A DNA stretch of 64,000 nucleotides from Phascolomyces articulosus. Taxonomy: Eukaryota; Mucoromycota; Mucoromycetes; Mucorales; Lichtheimiaceae. The DNA lies in the NCBI GenBank assembly GCA_025677815.1, contig JAIXMP010000017.1:248001-312000 (forward strand). Reading direction: 5' to 3'. The first letter of the stretch is position 1, and each line of letters begins with the position of its first letter. Of this stretch, positions 10,457-22,553 are shown piece after piece. Below the pieces are notes generated by a model, which ran no database searches, was not told where the DNA came from, and was given only the letters and a program-made list of their open reading frames with translations. The position numbers were made by a program, and so were the translations under genes.

Positions 10457-12068
10457 CTTTTCAAAACAGGAGTAGACATCGCATGCCCTGTAAAAGTATT
10501 CATTTTCTTGGATGAGGCGCTTTTCCAAGTTTCTCCCACAAGCAACTCTTTTCCATTAAGATCTTCATTTGTTGTATTTTTTTCATAGTAATATTTTATA
10601 TTGGTAGTAAATAAAATAGATTGACTATTTGAAAGAAAAAAAAAGGTTAAAATTGACACTGGATGAATGAATGATGCATAAATGTTTAATATATAAATTA
10701 TGCTCACTATAGCGCTCTAACCATAATGATTCATTACACAAAAAACATGTTAGAATGACGAATATGTGTAGTGATTGTACTACAAAACATAACGTATTAT
10801 TGTAAAGAAGAAAGAAAGAAAGAAAGAAAGGATAAGTTTATTTCATGGCATAATCGCATGAAGATCAACGGCATCAAAATTTATTATTAATCAAAAGCAG
10901 ATAAAGCGGAAATAGAAATGAGTCAGAAATTGTTAGTAATAAATTTATTTGATTGTTTCAATTGTTTTAAATGGGTAAAACGGGAATACTGTTCTTCCTT
11001 TTGATCATTCCTAAACCTATCTTCCAAAATAAAAAGGGTCTAGATTATTATGTGCACGTGCCCGTTTCTAATTCATGATATTTGTTAATTTTATATGGAT
11101 TCAATGGATTACTTATGTATTCGGAGAAACATCTATCTCAGTGTAATGAAAAAGAAGGAAACTTGGATCGAAACAAGTTACAATCAAGGGAATAAACAAA
11201 TAAGCAAAACATCAACTTCTGTCTTAGATTATTCATTAATTGATTGGTGAAGAAGAAGAAAAGGTTGATCTTATATATGTGCACTATAATAAGTACATGT
11301 GAAAAATACCTCATGTCCGATATAAGTGTTTGCCACGTGGGATGTTGTAGTACTACTTGATAATCAATCAATCAAGATAAATATATATATATATATATAT
11401 ATATATTATACCTTTAACAATATTAAGGTTTTATAAAGAAGTTTCAATTATGCAAGAACAAATAAAATGGAAGCATCCGCGCATATTTGTAGTAGAAATA
11501 ACAAATAGTTGGGCAAAAAAAAGAAGGGGTTGGAAGGACGGAATGAATGGCAAAATAAAACTTTCGCCGCCTATCCCGAAAGAACAAAGGGGCAAAATAG
11601 TGCGCGGGAAAACTCCACCCCGAATTACGGAAAAAAAATACCGGGCCGCAGCAATGATTATTTCAATCCAAAATAAAGAGGAGTGTTCTTGGTAGTACCT
11701 TCTTTTTATTATCATTATCATTATTATTATTGATTATTTATATCATTGTTATTAATAAATCGTGGTTATAGAATCATAAAGAAGTATTTATATTTAGATG
11801 AAGAAGAATCAAGTAATAATAATGAAATCGCATAATAATAATAAAAAAAGCTTGAGCGGGTTTCAGTTCAATAATCAAGCCGATTATCTAAAAAAGGAAA
11901 TGATCTGGGTTCAACTTTTTTGCTACGGGTACAACAACTAGTTGTAAATCTTTTTTCCATTTTACAACACTTCTTTCACTTTTCTTTCACCTTTTTTTTT
12001 TTTTTTTTTTTTTTTTACTTCTTTATCTTTTATTCATCACACTCATCCCATCGATCGAATATATATAT
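10457..12068. other. Intergenic region upstream of the HAL/NPR-type kinase gene
   Basis: No supported gene. It holds a GAAA tetranucleotide run (about 10806-10830), an AT run (about 11379-11406), and just before the next gene a T25 run at 11992-12016 within a pyrimidine-rich promoter. The frame at 11450-11695 has no recognisable content. Confidence 0.5.
11991..12068 (+). promoter_or_regulatory. Poly-T promoter and start context of the HAL/NPR-type kinase gene
   Basis: A 25-nt T run is followed by a CATC/ATCG-rich stretch and an (AT)5 run whose last ATG is the start codon at 12069. The start sits in a TATAT-ATG-AC context, weaker than the GCCACC context of the first gene. This ATG opens the long in-frame N-terminal exon. 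Confidence 0.45.
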
Positions 12069-14268
12069 ATGACACAACTTCATCCTCATACTCAATATTA
12101 TTCTTCTACCACTGAAAAATCACGACCTTCTTCTTTATCTCAAAAGGTGTTGGTTCATAATTTAAGTGATCGACTTCACGCTGCAGATTTTGATTCTCCA
12201 GCAAAGATTTTTCAATCGAAACAACTTCATCCACAGCAAAATGGTTTTCAATTTGAAAATGTCACACCCGATGTATCCATTCCTGGTACACCAGGATACC
12301 ATGAGCATCCTGTCGATGATTATTTTTCAAGTCATGATGAAGCAGTGACCGCGACAGCAACACCTACAACACCTTCTCCTCAATTAAAACCCCAGCCCTT
12401 TGTTTCAGGTGTAGATACACCTACTTCTTTATCACCTCGTGAAAGTGGTGAAAAAAGTAAAGAAGATCTTGATCAAGAAGAACAGGAAGAACAACAGAAA
12501 AAGAAACGCCCTCAACTTGATTTACGACATCCTTCTTCGGGTACCATTGTTACATCCACTTCAAGTTCTCAACATCGTCTTTCTTCTCCACGTATTGTTA
12601 TTTCTACTACTTCGTCACCTTCCACACCCCTTTCTCTTTCTCGACCTGTTTCCAAAGATCAAAGTCATGACGAAGAAGATGATAATGCTACTGTCAGTAG
12701 TTTAGGTGGAGGGAGTCATAGTGGATATCGTCAACGACGTGTTTTGGAAGATCCAGCACCAAGTGCAAGTACTTCCACCTCTATTCCAAGTCGACCTTCT
12801 ACACCTTCTCAATTCATGTTCAAAAAACCCGAATACAACTCCAAATACCATCAAACACATTTCCATCGATTGGAAAAAGAAAAGACCTTATTCCATGGTT
12901 TGAAACGATTTTTCAGAAATGACAAGAAAAATAAATCACAAAGCAAGAAACATCCCAAACCTCTTTTGACCAAGAGTAACAATAGTAGCATGAGTGATTT
13001 ATCCTTTGCCAATGAATTTAACAAGGATATTGAAGGCCGTTACGGTAAATGGGGTAAGTATTTTCCCGCTCTTTCTCTCTCTCTCCAATGGATGGATTGA
13101 GTGGTACCAACAAAAAAATTATTACACTAAAAATAAATTTAGCCGGTTCCCTCCCCCCCTCTTACCTTTTTACTAATCTATATCATTACTATAATTATAT
13201 ATAGGCCGTTTTGTCGGTAAAGGTGCCGGTGGGTCTGTCCGTGTGATTCGACGAAGTACAGATAACAAGACATTTGCCGTAAAACAGTTCCGTAAACGAT
13301 TTCCTAATGAAAATGAAAAAGAATATGTGAAAAAGGTCACTGCTGAATTTTGTATTGGTTCTACTTTACATAATGCCAATATCATTGAAACGTTGGATCT
13401 TATTCAAGAACGGTCGTCTTTTTATGAAATCATGGAATATGCACCCAATGACCTGTTTAATATTGTCATGAGTGGTAAAATGACGCGTGAAGAAATTGCT
13501 TGTACTTGGCGACAAATGTTAAATGGTGTAGACTACTTACATTCGATGGGTATTGCCCATCGTGATCTTAAATTGGATAATATGATGCTGGATGAACGTG
13601 GTGTGGTTAAGATTATTGATTTTGGTTGTTCAGTGGTATACAAGTATCCATTTGAAGATAAAATTCATCGTACCAAGGGTAAGCATTCTTTTTTTTTTAT
13701 ATTTGCCTTAATATTTAACCGTTTCATTGTTTATTGGTGACTCATGCAATAATAATAATTTTTAGGTATTTGTGGATCTGACCCTTACATTGCACCAGAA
13801 CAATACTCGGCACCCGATTATGATCCTGCACTATCGGATTTATGGTCGTGTGCTATTGTCTTTATTTGTATGACGATTCGACGATTTCCTTGGCGGATAC
13901 CTCGCGCTTCTCAAGATCAATCCTTCAAGAACTTTGTTAATCCAAATTCACAAGGCGCTCAACGATTGTTCAAGCTCCTGCCCAGAGAAGCTCGTGAAAT
14001 ATTCCCACGCATCTTACAAGTAGACCCAGCGAAACGTTGTTCATTAAAAGATATCTTGTCAGATCCATGGGTTTCTTCCATCCCCATGTGTACACCTCAA
14101 GATCCTGCTCACGATCATATGCATCATCTTTTGGTGCGTCCTTCATCACAAGAAGTCATGGATCGGGGTAATATTAGAGTCTTAGATATTGATACACCCG
14201 ACCTTTCTGGAGAAGAAGATTTTCCTACAAGTAAAAAGGAACGACGTCGTCGTGTCAAGAAGCACTAA
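12069..14268 (+). CDS. Serine/threonine protein kinase of the HAL4/HAL5/NPR1 group
   Basis: Fungal kinases of this group regulate nutrient permeases and ion transport at the plasma membrane. Three exons join in frame: 12069-13053, 13205-13678 and 13766-14268, giving 653 aa. The first 320 residues are Ser/Thr/Pro-rich and disordered, as usual for the group. The kinase domain spans about 323-610: glycine loop GKGAGGSV (333-340), ATP-binding Lys355 (FAVK), catalytic HRDLKLDN (447-454), DFG (467-469) and [12 protein letters not shown] (496-507); the [10 protein letters not shown] segment typical of HAL/NPR kinases follows. All catalytic residues are present, so it should be active. It converges on the Fmp46-like gene, with 501 bp between stops. 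The exact orthologue (Sat4/Hal4, Hal5, Npr1 or S. pombe Oca2) cannot be decided by eye. Confidence 0.9.
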
Positions 14269-14769
14269 TTTATATATATATACTTTTGTTTTACCTATAT
14301 ACTCACTCTTATTTATACTTATTTAAACTCCATACCTCTTTTTGTTGCTTTTTTTTATACACCTCACACACACGCACACACAAATTTATACACACCATTT
14401 TTTTTATTAGTTATATTTTATTATTCCATTTATTTTTTTTTTCACACATTTTTATTTTATTTTTTCTCAATTTCTACTCATTATATCATCAATTTTATCA
14501 TTTAGAACCGCCTAAAAAAAGAGACTCCCCTTCCTCCTCATTTTCTCGCCTATCATCATTTTGTAAATTATATCAAGAAAAAAAATATACATCCTTACGC
14601 AAATTATACAATTACCATATATACAGATTTCACACACACACACACACACACACACGCACATTTTTTCCCTTGCTTTTCCTCTATTTGTACCGATATATCA
14701 TCAAATATATAAAAAAAATATATTATTATTATTGAAAAATATACATTGTTTCATATTTTGCATGAATTC
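14269..14769. other. Convergent 3' intergenic region
   Basis: T/C-rich spacer with a CA run at about 14632-14656. It probably holds the 3' UTRs of the kinase and Fmp46-like genes. A + strand frame at 14286-14735 is low-complexity (Leu/Phe/Tyr/His) and is not a gene. Confidence 0.5.
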
Positions 14770-15183
14770 TTATTGATCTTTTGTTTCCACACGTTCATTA
14801 ATTAAATTTTCAATATCACTAGGTTGAATAGCAGCTTTGCCACGTGTCCAATCCACCACAATAGGTCGAGTTAATAGACTAGGTTCTTCATGGAGGCGTT
14901 GCGCAATTTCAGACCAATCATGTAATTGATCGGGTTTCTGCACCATTTGATGCCAATGTGTTTCACTATTGCCTTGAGGGGATGTGGGTAAGAAACTTGC
15001 TACTTGTCGTAATTGTTCAACGGTAGGGGGTTGAGTATCAATCACATCAATACGATAAGCATCATTCCCATTCTTTTGAGTGGCTCGTTTTTGTAATAGG
15101 TCAAGAGCGGCACGCGATCGTGCAAGATTGCCATTATGGAAAATGGAAAGGATAGGTAATGTCTTTGGTGGCCGAAACGACAT
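14770..15183 (-). CDS. Fmp46-like thioredoxin-fold protein (putative mitochondrial redox protein)
   Basis: Single-exon gene of 137 aa. The family (DUF1687/Fmp46, related to ArsC-type reductases) is fungal and mitochondrial in yeast, of unknown detailed function. Features seen: N-terminus MSFRPPKTLPILSIFHNGNL, the strand-turn-helix of the thioredoxin fold (SIFHNGNLARSRAALDLL), a P-T-x-E-Q-L segment (PPTVEQLRQVASFLP) and the C-terminal IVVDWTRGKAAIQPSDIENLI, which fits Fmp46 well. The ArsC-type catalytic Cys position is not Cys, so classical arsenate reduction is unlikely. The frame stays open upstream to 15519 without recognisable content, so MSFRPPK is the chosen start. It is convergent with the kinase gene and tandem with TRAP-alpha. 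Confidence 0.7.
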   Translation of the reverse strand: MSFRPPKTLPILSIFHNGNLARSRAALDLLQKRATQKNGNDAYRIDVIDTQPPTVEQLRQVASFLPTSPQGNSETHWHQMVQKPDQLHDWSEIAQRLHEEPSLLTRPIVVDWTRGKAAIQPSDIENLINERVETKDQ

Positions 15184-15817
15184 ATTTTGTTTGCAAATAA
15201 AGGAAACTTTGGGGGATTTGTTGTGTAGGGTGTGGAAAGAAAAAAAGAGTGATGTACTGGCCAACGTTTCGGGGAGTTTAGCATAAGTTTGGTTTGCATG
15301 GCAGCATAAATATGACCTCACCCTACCCACGTATTGTAAGTAACTGCGCAACAATTTGTTATTCATAGAAGCATTCAATTTTGAGTATTTGGAATAGTAT
15401 GGAAGAATGATGTAATTTACTATTACTAGGTTAAAGGTGGATAAGATAAATAATAAATAGCATATATACAAGTTTGTCACTGATAATAACCTGCTATTCA
15501 CCCATTGACAACCCATCAAGTTTTTTCTTTATCATTTGTTCTAAAACGAATCATCATTCCCATTCGAAAATAATCTGAGATAGATAATATATATTGAAAA
15601 AAAATGTGTGTACAAGTGCCAAGCTTGTTTTTTCTTCGTCCTGACTAATGGAGAAAGAAAAAAGAAACCAAACTTTTCTTTTTAATGTGTCATTATGTTG
15701 TATATATAAAAGTAGAGAAAAAAAAGTGAGGGAATGAAAGGAGGAAAAAAAATTGATAATTAAAAAAAATAGACGATGAGATTATATATATATGTATATA
15801 CGATTGCTTTTTTTTTT
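15184..15817. other. Intergenic region between the Fmp46-like and TRAP-alpha genes
   Basis: 634 bp between two minus-strand genes. It holds the promoter/5' UTR of the Fmp46-like gene and the 3' UTR of the TRAP-alpha gene (A- and T-rich runs). The open frame continuing from the Fmp46-like gene across 15184-15519 has a hydrophobic segment followed by an unremarkable stretch; I read it as 5' UTR rather than protein. Confidence 0.45.
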
Positions 15818-17244
15818 TTACTTGCGACCAGCATTGGATCTCTTCTTTGCGCGAGGAGATTGCTTGGGGCTCTTTCCAAGTTGTTCTTGAGGAATCCAAG
15901 ATTCATCCAAAATCATTTGGCCCTTTTCATCACGATGTGTAGGCTTGACAGCAGGTTCCTTGGAAGCCTTGGCCTTGGCAGGCTTGGATCCACCAAAGAA
16001 GGCAGCATTGATAATGTAAGCAACACCCAAAGCAACAGCAGAAAGAACAATGTACAAGAAGATCCTATATTTATATCCCCATCGTAATTCTCGATGAATA
16101 TTTTTTCTCTTCTATCGTCTCCCCTCTCCTCCCTTCAAAAGTCCAATACTAAAAAAAAAGACTTACAATTGAGGGTCAAACCATGAGGTTTCAGGATCGA
16201 CAATGGTGACAATACCTTCATAACCAACAACACGAAGCAATTTTTCCTATTTTTTCATTCATTTTATAATGAATTGACATTGATTCGTGAGTTTCATCTC
16301 ATTTTTGTACAAATATCTTCAATAACACAGAAGATTTACTTACATCACCAAGAACATCAATAAAAATGGTCAAAGCAAGATCACCAGGAGCGAATTCAGA
16401 GTGGAACAAGTAAGGGATTTCAACAGTACCTTCAGGAGTCACAGTCAAATCATAACGGAGAGCAGTCAACTAAAAAAAAAGAAATAGAGACACATCAATT
16501 CCCATATGAGTTAACATCGCCATCCATGTTTAGATATATAACAAATAGAGGGAGTGAAAGATTCAACTTACGTTACGGAGAATCTTATCAGGTTGTTCAA
16601 CGAGAGAAACCTTGCCAGAAACAGCAAGAACCGAGAAATCAGCATTATCCTTGTTTGCGAGTTTCAAAACAACTTTGTTACGTTGACCATTGGTGATATC
16701 TATTATATATATAAAGAATATTCCAGAATTTAGAATATTGGCCCTTTCTCTCTTTTTTATCCAGATTCCTAATAAAAGTCCCAGATTGAAGAAGAGAAGA
16801 AAAAACTTACGTCCAAAGGGATTATCCGGGAAATCAGCAGTAACTTCAAGATTAGCAGACGCGTATTCCTTTTCTTCTTGGTCCTGTGCGTAGACTAATA
16901 TATATAAATATATATATTATATGTTTTTATAATATTTTTCATTAAGTAAAAAACAAGATATCAGGTTTTGAAAATGTCTCCACTTATTTTGCTCGTCCAT
17001 TTTTTTTCGCATACACATTCTCTTTCACATTCCATGGAGTCATATTGAATAGATCGCTCTCATCGAGTTATTCATCGTCTCTTCCTCCCCTTTTGTCCTT
17101 CCTCATCAAAAAAAATAAAAGACGCGCGCGATTTCATTTTTCCTCTCTCTATCCTGTATCTAATAACAATTATGTATTCTTACCAAAAGAAACACAAGCA
17201 ACCAAAAGTAAAAGTAAAGTCCAGAACGAATTTAACTTGGCCAT
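15818..17244 (-). CDS. SSR1: Translocon-associated protein alpha subunit (TRAP-alpha / SSR1 family)
   Basis: TRAP-alpha is an ER membrane protein attached to the Sec61 translocon that aids insertion of some secretory proteins; the yeast relative is Irc22. Six exons join in frame on the minus strand: 17184-17244, 16811-16894, 16572-16699, 16344-16469, 16167-16246 and 15818-16064, giving 241 aa. An N-terminal signal peptide (MAKLNSFWTLLLLLVACVSF, cleaved near YA-QDQ) is followed by an acidic start (DQEEKEYASANLEV) and an immunoglobulin-like lumenal domain with ITNGQRNKVVLKLANKDNAD and GYEGIVTIVDPETSWFDPQL. One transmembrane helix (about 161-183) precedes a basic Lys/Ser/Pro cytosolic tail ending SPRAKKRSNAGRK. 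Phase is consistent at every junction. The start is 473 bp from the divergent RAD51C-like gene. Confidence 0.88.
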
Positions 17245-17717
17245 CGTTAAAAAAAAAAGTGTGTGTGGGAGAGGGAAAGAGGTAGAAAGAAAGACGAAGA
17301 AAATGTGGTGAAATAAAAGCTGGGTTATACACATAACCCATCTCTCTTTTTTAAATTAACCAATGATAACTCGTTACGCACTTGTAAATTTTTGCTGGAA
17401 AACAAGTTTTGAGATAGACACCTAGGCTTTTTGCATTTCAACCTCTTTCCCCACAAAGTGCTTCAAGTTATTAACAGGTGAAGCTCATTTAATTAATTAT
17501 CATCCTATCATAAATAAATAAATTTATTTATATTGATACACTGCTTTATTATTGTGGTTATATATATATTGGTGCAATTGTATTTTTATACGTAGCCTAT
17601 AGACCTAGAAACAAGAAATAATGCGTCGCGTAAAATTAAAATAATAAAAAAGACGCGTTTTGACCCAATTTTTTTGTTTCTCGGACACCAACTTTTTTTT
17701 TCCACCTACTACAATAA
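17245..17717. promoter_or_regulatory. Shared divergent promoter (TRAP-alpha / RAD51C-like)
   Basis: 473 bp between two divergent start codons. AT-rich, with an ACGCGT (MluI-type) hexamer at about 17653-17658, 60 nt upstream of the RAD51C-like start. In budding yeast and fission yeast ACGCGT is the MBF/MCB cell-cycle box found at S-phase genes, so this may be a real MCB site, although a single hexamer can occur by chance. T-runs precede the RAD51C-like ATG. Confidence 0.5.
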
Positions 17718-17885
17718 ATGGAACGATCATTAGTAGATCTCATTACCAATGCCTCGTTAATAAAAAAATTAGAACAATCTGGCTATGAAAGTATTATTGA
17801 TATTAAAGAAGTCGGTGTTGTTCAAATCACTGAAGGTAGCATCCATTCTAAAAAAAAAAAAAGGGTGCCATGTAGAGAGAAGACT

Positions 17886-17925
<40 letters not shown>

Positions 17926-19624
17926 CCCTTTTTATTTTCAGAATTACAATTAACGACAGAAGAAGTTGAGATAATCTTGAAACTGGTGCATGGAGGTAAA
18001 TCTATATAACATTATAGAAAACGGAAAGAATGATATATTATATACTAATAGAGGAAGTATTTTCTTCAAATATTAAAATAGGACATATTGTTGCATCACA
18101 AACGGCCGAAGCCCGAATAAAAGCTGATAATCAAAAAATAGGAATTAGTTTTTCATGCAAGGCATTGGATAAATTATTTGATCGATATAAAGGTGTTCCT
18201 CCTTCATGTATTACGGAACTTTGTGGTGAACCAGGTTCTGGGAAAACTCAAATATGGTAGATAATATATAAAGTTTTATAAGATAGAGAGATAACCTTCA
18301 TTCAATATATTTCAAACAAACAAAAACTTATTTGCTTTCTTACTTTATTAGTATGCAATTGGCAGTCAATGCACCTGAATGTATATATATAGGTAATTCG
18401 ATAACAAACATCACTCTCTCATCCGTTTGATGTGAAATTGTACTAATAATGCAAGCATTAGATACTGAAGGTAGTCTGTTTCCAAGACGATTAAGACAAA
18501 TGGCTGAAACGGTGATGATGAACCACAATGCATCTTCTGATAATAATAATAATAAAACGGATGGTAACCATCAATGGAATATTAGTCCCCAATCCCTTGA
18601 AAACAGAGAAATCTAATACATGTTCTTATATAGTGGATTCCATATTAAATAAGATACATTATTTCCGAGTATATGATCATGTTCAATTGATTGCACTTAC
18701 CCGACAACTTTCCAATATGCTCGATGAACTTGCTCAAGTGAAGCTACTTGTTCTAGATAGTATTACCTATCCATTACGAACCAATATTAATATAAAATTA
18801 CGAAATAATATATTGTCATTTTTGGGTCAAAATTTGGCTCAATTGGCAAGTCGACATCAAGTAGCTGTCGTTGTCACGAATTATGTCACAGAAGATCGTC
18901 TAAACACAGCAGTAACACCTGAATTAGGTAAATTGTCATAGATTACGAATATTCTTCTAATCATAAGCATCCGTTTCTGATTTTTTTTTTTGGGTTTTTA
19001 TATGTATATTTGAATAATAGGAGATGAATGGGGTAGACGATGTGCGAATCGGTTTTTCTTATATCGTACAAGAGAACAACGGTAAAGAAAATAGTTTGAT
19101 TGTGATAAAGAAATATGTGGGTTTTCTAATATGGAGTTTTGTGGATCATGATTTTTTTTTTGTAGGTATGCAAGATATTACAAATCATCATTAGGTACAA
19201 AAGATACAACGATCCGTTTTAAAATCACAGTAAGTGAACATTTTTTTATTCACGCTGCATCCTTGGGAAAAGTATGTATTTTCATACGCAACATATATAG
19301 AACAATGGTTTAGAAGATGGATCAAAAGATGAAAATCATTCTATACCTCTACCCGGCGATGAGAATAGTAGCTCATTTAAAGAATACAAAGAAGAAGAAG
19401 AGGAAGATGTTTGGGATTCAACGCATTTTACCGATCAAATCATTTCACAAATACCATCACAAAATACATCCTCCATGTCACAATTAAAACGAAAAAGAGA
19501 AGACGAAGATAATGACGATCAACAAGCCCCTACCAAGAATGAAGATGATGAATTTGATTGTTGGAATAGTGAAGAAGAAGAAGACATGTTGTTTTTTGCA
19601 GCTTATAATTCTCCACCATTTTGA
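17718..19624 (+). CDS. RAD51C: RAD51 paralogue, most like RAD51C (homologous-recombination ATPase)
   Basis: RecA/RAD51-family ATPase assisting RAD51 loading in homologous recombination in the nucleus. Nine exons join in frame: 17718-17835, 17942-17995, 18082-18256, 18352-18392, 18462-18563, 18634-18927, 19021-19081, 19166-19229 and 19301-19624, giving 410 aa. The N-terminal region (about 1-60) is a helix-rich HhH-like domain. Walker A is GEPGSGKT (106-113), Walker B LLVLDS (201-206), and VVVTNYVTED and GDEWGRRCANRFFLYRT are typical L2/C-terminal motifs. The segment KIHYFRVYDHVQLIALTRQL matches the RAD51C pattern. A fungal-specific acidic C-terminal tail (from about 303) has EEEEEDVWDS and DDEFDCWNSEEEEDML. 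Intron 1 contains an (AT)17 microsatellite right beside its acceptor. Other paralogues (XRCC3/Rad57, Rad55) are possible but the RAD51C fit is better. Confidence 0.87.
17889..17922. repeat. (AT)17 microsatellite in intron 1 of the RAD51C-like gene
   Basis: 34 bp of uninterrupted AT dinucleotides, 15 nt before the TTTTCAG acceptor of intron 1. Runs like this vary between strains and may influence acceptor use; the repeat itself is seen directly. Confidence 0.85.
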
Positions 19625-19671
19625 TAAGTTGTTATAACAATAATAGTACTGAACAGCAATTCTGATCTTTT

Positions 19672-19682
19672 TGTAAATAAAC
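19672..19682 (+). promoter_or_regulatory. Puf-like TGTAAATA element and AATAAA signal in the RAD51C-like 3' UTR
   Basis: TGTAAATA (19672-19679) overlaps an AATAAA hexamer (19676-19681), 48 nt downstream of the stop codon. TGTAAATA is the core of Puf/Pumilio binding sites; in an AT-rich genome it can occur by chance. Confidence 0.35.
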
Positions 19683-22522
19683 ATACACCATTTGATGAAA
19701 TAGTTTTTATTGTTTATTAATTGTAATATAAATATCATAATTTATAGAGACTTTATCATAGTAGTAATAGTTAGCATCATCCTTTGTTTGCCTACGTCCA
19801 CTTTTTCTTTCGAGAATTTCCACCCCCTCACCCCTTTGATATTCGCCTTATTAGTAGTAAAGTGTAACAAGAATACTCGAAGCATCTGATAAATAAAATT
19901 GAAATAAATACGAGGAGATCTTCTGTTATAGACAAAACATTTATTATATCCTACATATTGAACTCTTCTCGATCCCACAGCATGCAACTCGATAAGAATG
20001 AGAATTATCCCAAGGGTTAAAATAGAAAGAAGGTGGAACCTTATTATGATAACCCCTAGTAATATATGTAATATATATTATACTATGATAAAATAAGGCT
20101 CCACACTGCCACCTATACGCAAGAAAAACGGCTGAGATGAAAAAAATACATATATCCCTTGTATGTAATAAACTTTCTTACGTCCGTAGGGCTTTCTCAT
20201 CATCTTCCAATTTCTTATAGAACAAACTCTTTAAATCATACCTAATGTCATCATTTTTTGTTTTACTTAAAACGGTAATGCAGATGGGTGGCTACCACCT
20301 TCTTTTACATAGACTAAAAAACCTCGAAAACGTGCCTGTTAGAATAATATCATTTTTTTAGGGAGTTATTATTATGTAGGTACTCAAAAATAATATGTAA
20401 TTTATTGGAAGAGAAAAAGGAAGAAATATGGTCCCTGTGCACTGACCTTTTTTTTCCAAGAAAGAAAAATAAATTGCTGCATGAGGAGTATTATGTTTAT
20501 ATATCAGTTTCTATAGGTACATGGTCATGGTTCCCTCTTAATTTAAAAAGGGATTTATATATATATATATATATATAACTATTGAGTTATTATGTATCGT
20601 CTTATATTGTTTTAAATAAATTCAATTAGTTTATTAATATACTGATTATAAATGTATCATTGTTATTATAAGAATCTTTATATAAATAATATTGATGCAA
20701 ATATGAATGTAGGTATATTTTTCAATGCAATATATTGTCAGGATGTAAGTTATATACACTTTTATTGTTCTTCAACAAGCTTTTTTTAAATACCTTGGCA
20801 ACAAAATCGTGATAATACCAATGTACTACCTCAATCATATTATGTATTCTTCCTTTTCTTTTTATATACATAGATCAAAAAAATATTGTTCATAATAATA
20901 AGAAAGCATATTAAATAAGATCAATCTATATAAGTCTATGAAATAAGTCAAAGTCTTTATATATACATATTAGAATCTAGCTGATCATTGTTGATTATTA
21001 TCTTGTCTTGATACTAGTTCAATTTAATAGCAATATAATAATATGCACTTTTTTTAGTTATCTCTTCATGACGATCTAAGGATAACAAGAACAGGGGGGC
21101 GGGCGGATCTGAAACATTTTTATTTGTCACTCGTGTTTTTGTGTTTCTGTAATAACAATAATGAAAGAGAACAAGTAGTATGTACATACCAGAATAGTTA
21201 TCGATATTGAAGAACTTTTTGAATAGGGCTCGTGTTTATTATTGATGCATTCACTGACCCTCCTGCTTAATTCTCATTAATTATAAACTCATAATTCCGA
21301 TAAGGAAGAAAAAAAAAGTTTATATTCTCCACATTACCATAATAATTATTATGCAGCGATCTACACACTAACAATGATCATTCTGCATAATGCATGAACA
21401 AAAATAGTCCATTGATAGAAAAATTTATGAACGACAAATTTTTGTATATTATTATTTTGCTATAATTATTATAATGAAGAACTACCTACTTCTTACTCTA
21501 TTTTTCAAGGGCGTTATTTTTTTTTTCAAAGCCTTCTTTTGCATAATAAATTTCTTCTCATTATGTAAAAAAAAAAGCAAGATGACCATTCCCCTCCTTT
21601 CTCTCTTTTCTTTGATCTCCCAGCCAATCAGTCCATCTACCTATCAACAAGTTATCAACAAAAACGTTGTTCTGGTACATTGTAACTTCAAGGGTTTATC
21701 GATGATAGATTATCAAGAAAAATCAAAGTTTAGAGTTTATAGACTTACTCCTCTTTTCTTTACATTTTGATTTTTTTTTCTTTGCATCCATTTAATAAGA
21801 ATTGGTTGGAAAATACAGCAAAAAAAAAAAAAACAATACTTAAACACGATGATGGTCAAGTTCATTTTAATTACTAGGAGAAAATATATCATTGGTGGTG
21901 GAGTTGGTCACCAATGAATCGACAAGAGAAATAGATGTATATATAAAAGGCGCCAATAATAAAAAATGAAGTCTCTCATCAGCCGATAATTATATGAATC
22001 ATTTCAACAAAACGTGTTCTATTTTTATTTAGCCATGCGCTTGTTGATGAATAGATTGATACATTAATATAGTTTGTTATTATTATTTGTTTATTTTTAC
22101 TCGTCCATTGAGTATAAGACATTGTGTCAACATACGAATTATAGAAATTTGGATTGCTCAATCATACTATTGAATGTTTATAAACCTTCATTCTTTCTCC
22201 TTAACAAGATATAAGAAGTATATCCACGTCGATGAAAAAAAAGGCGTCCACATCAACCAGAAACCCTTGACCTCCGTCATTCATCATCCTTTCACCTCCT
22301 TATGATCAAAAAAAAAAAATAATTTACTTATCTAATTATTCTATCATGTTATAACTTAGTAGTTATAATAAACTCGGAATGGATGAGAATTATAAATGCA
22401 GCACTACTGAATTGCTAATGTGTTGTTAAATCATTTCGAATCTGCGCAGAATTAAAATCGACACACGTGCTTTTTATACTTCAAAATGGAGTAGCATAAT
22501 AGTAACAAACGTACAGTTAAAA

Positions 22523-22553
<31 letters not shown>

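Noticed and set aside
14286..14735. 149-codon + strand frame after the HAL/NPR-type kinase
   Set aside because: Low-complexity Leu/Phe/Tyr/His sequence with a CA repeat; this is 3' UTR.
15184..15519. N-terminal extension of the Fmp46-like frame
   Set aside because: The open frame continues upstream but has no family similarity and the MSFRPPK start matches the family N-terminus.
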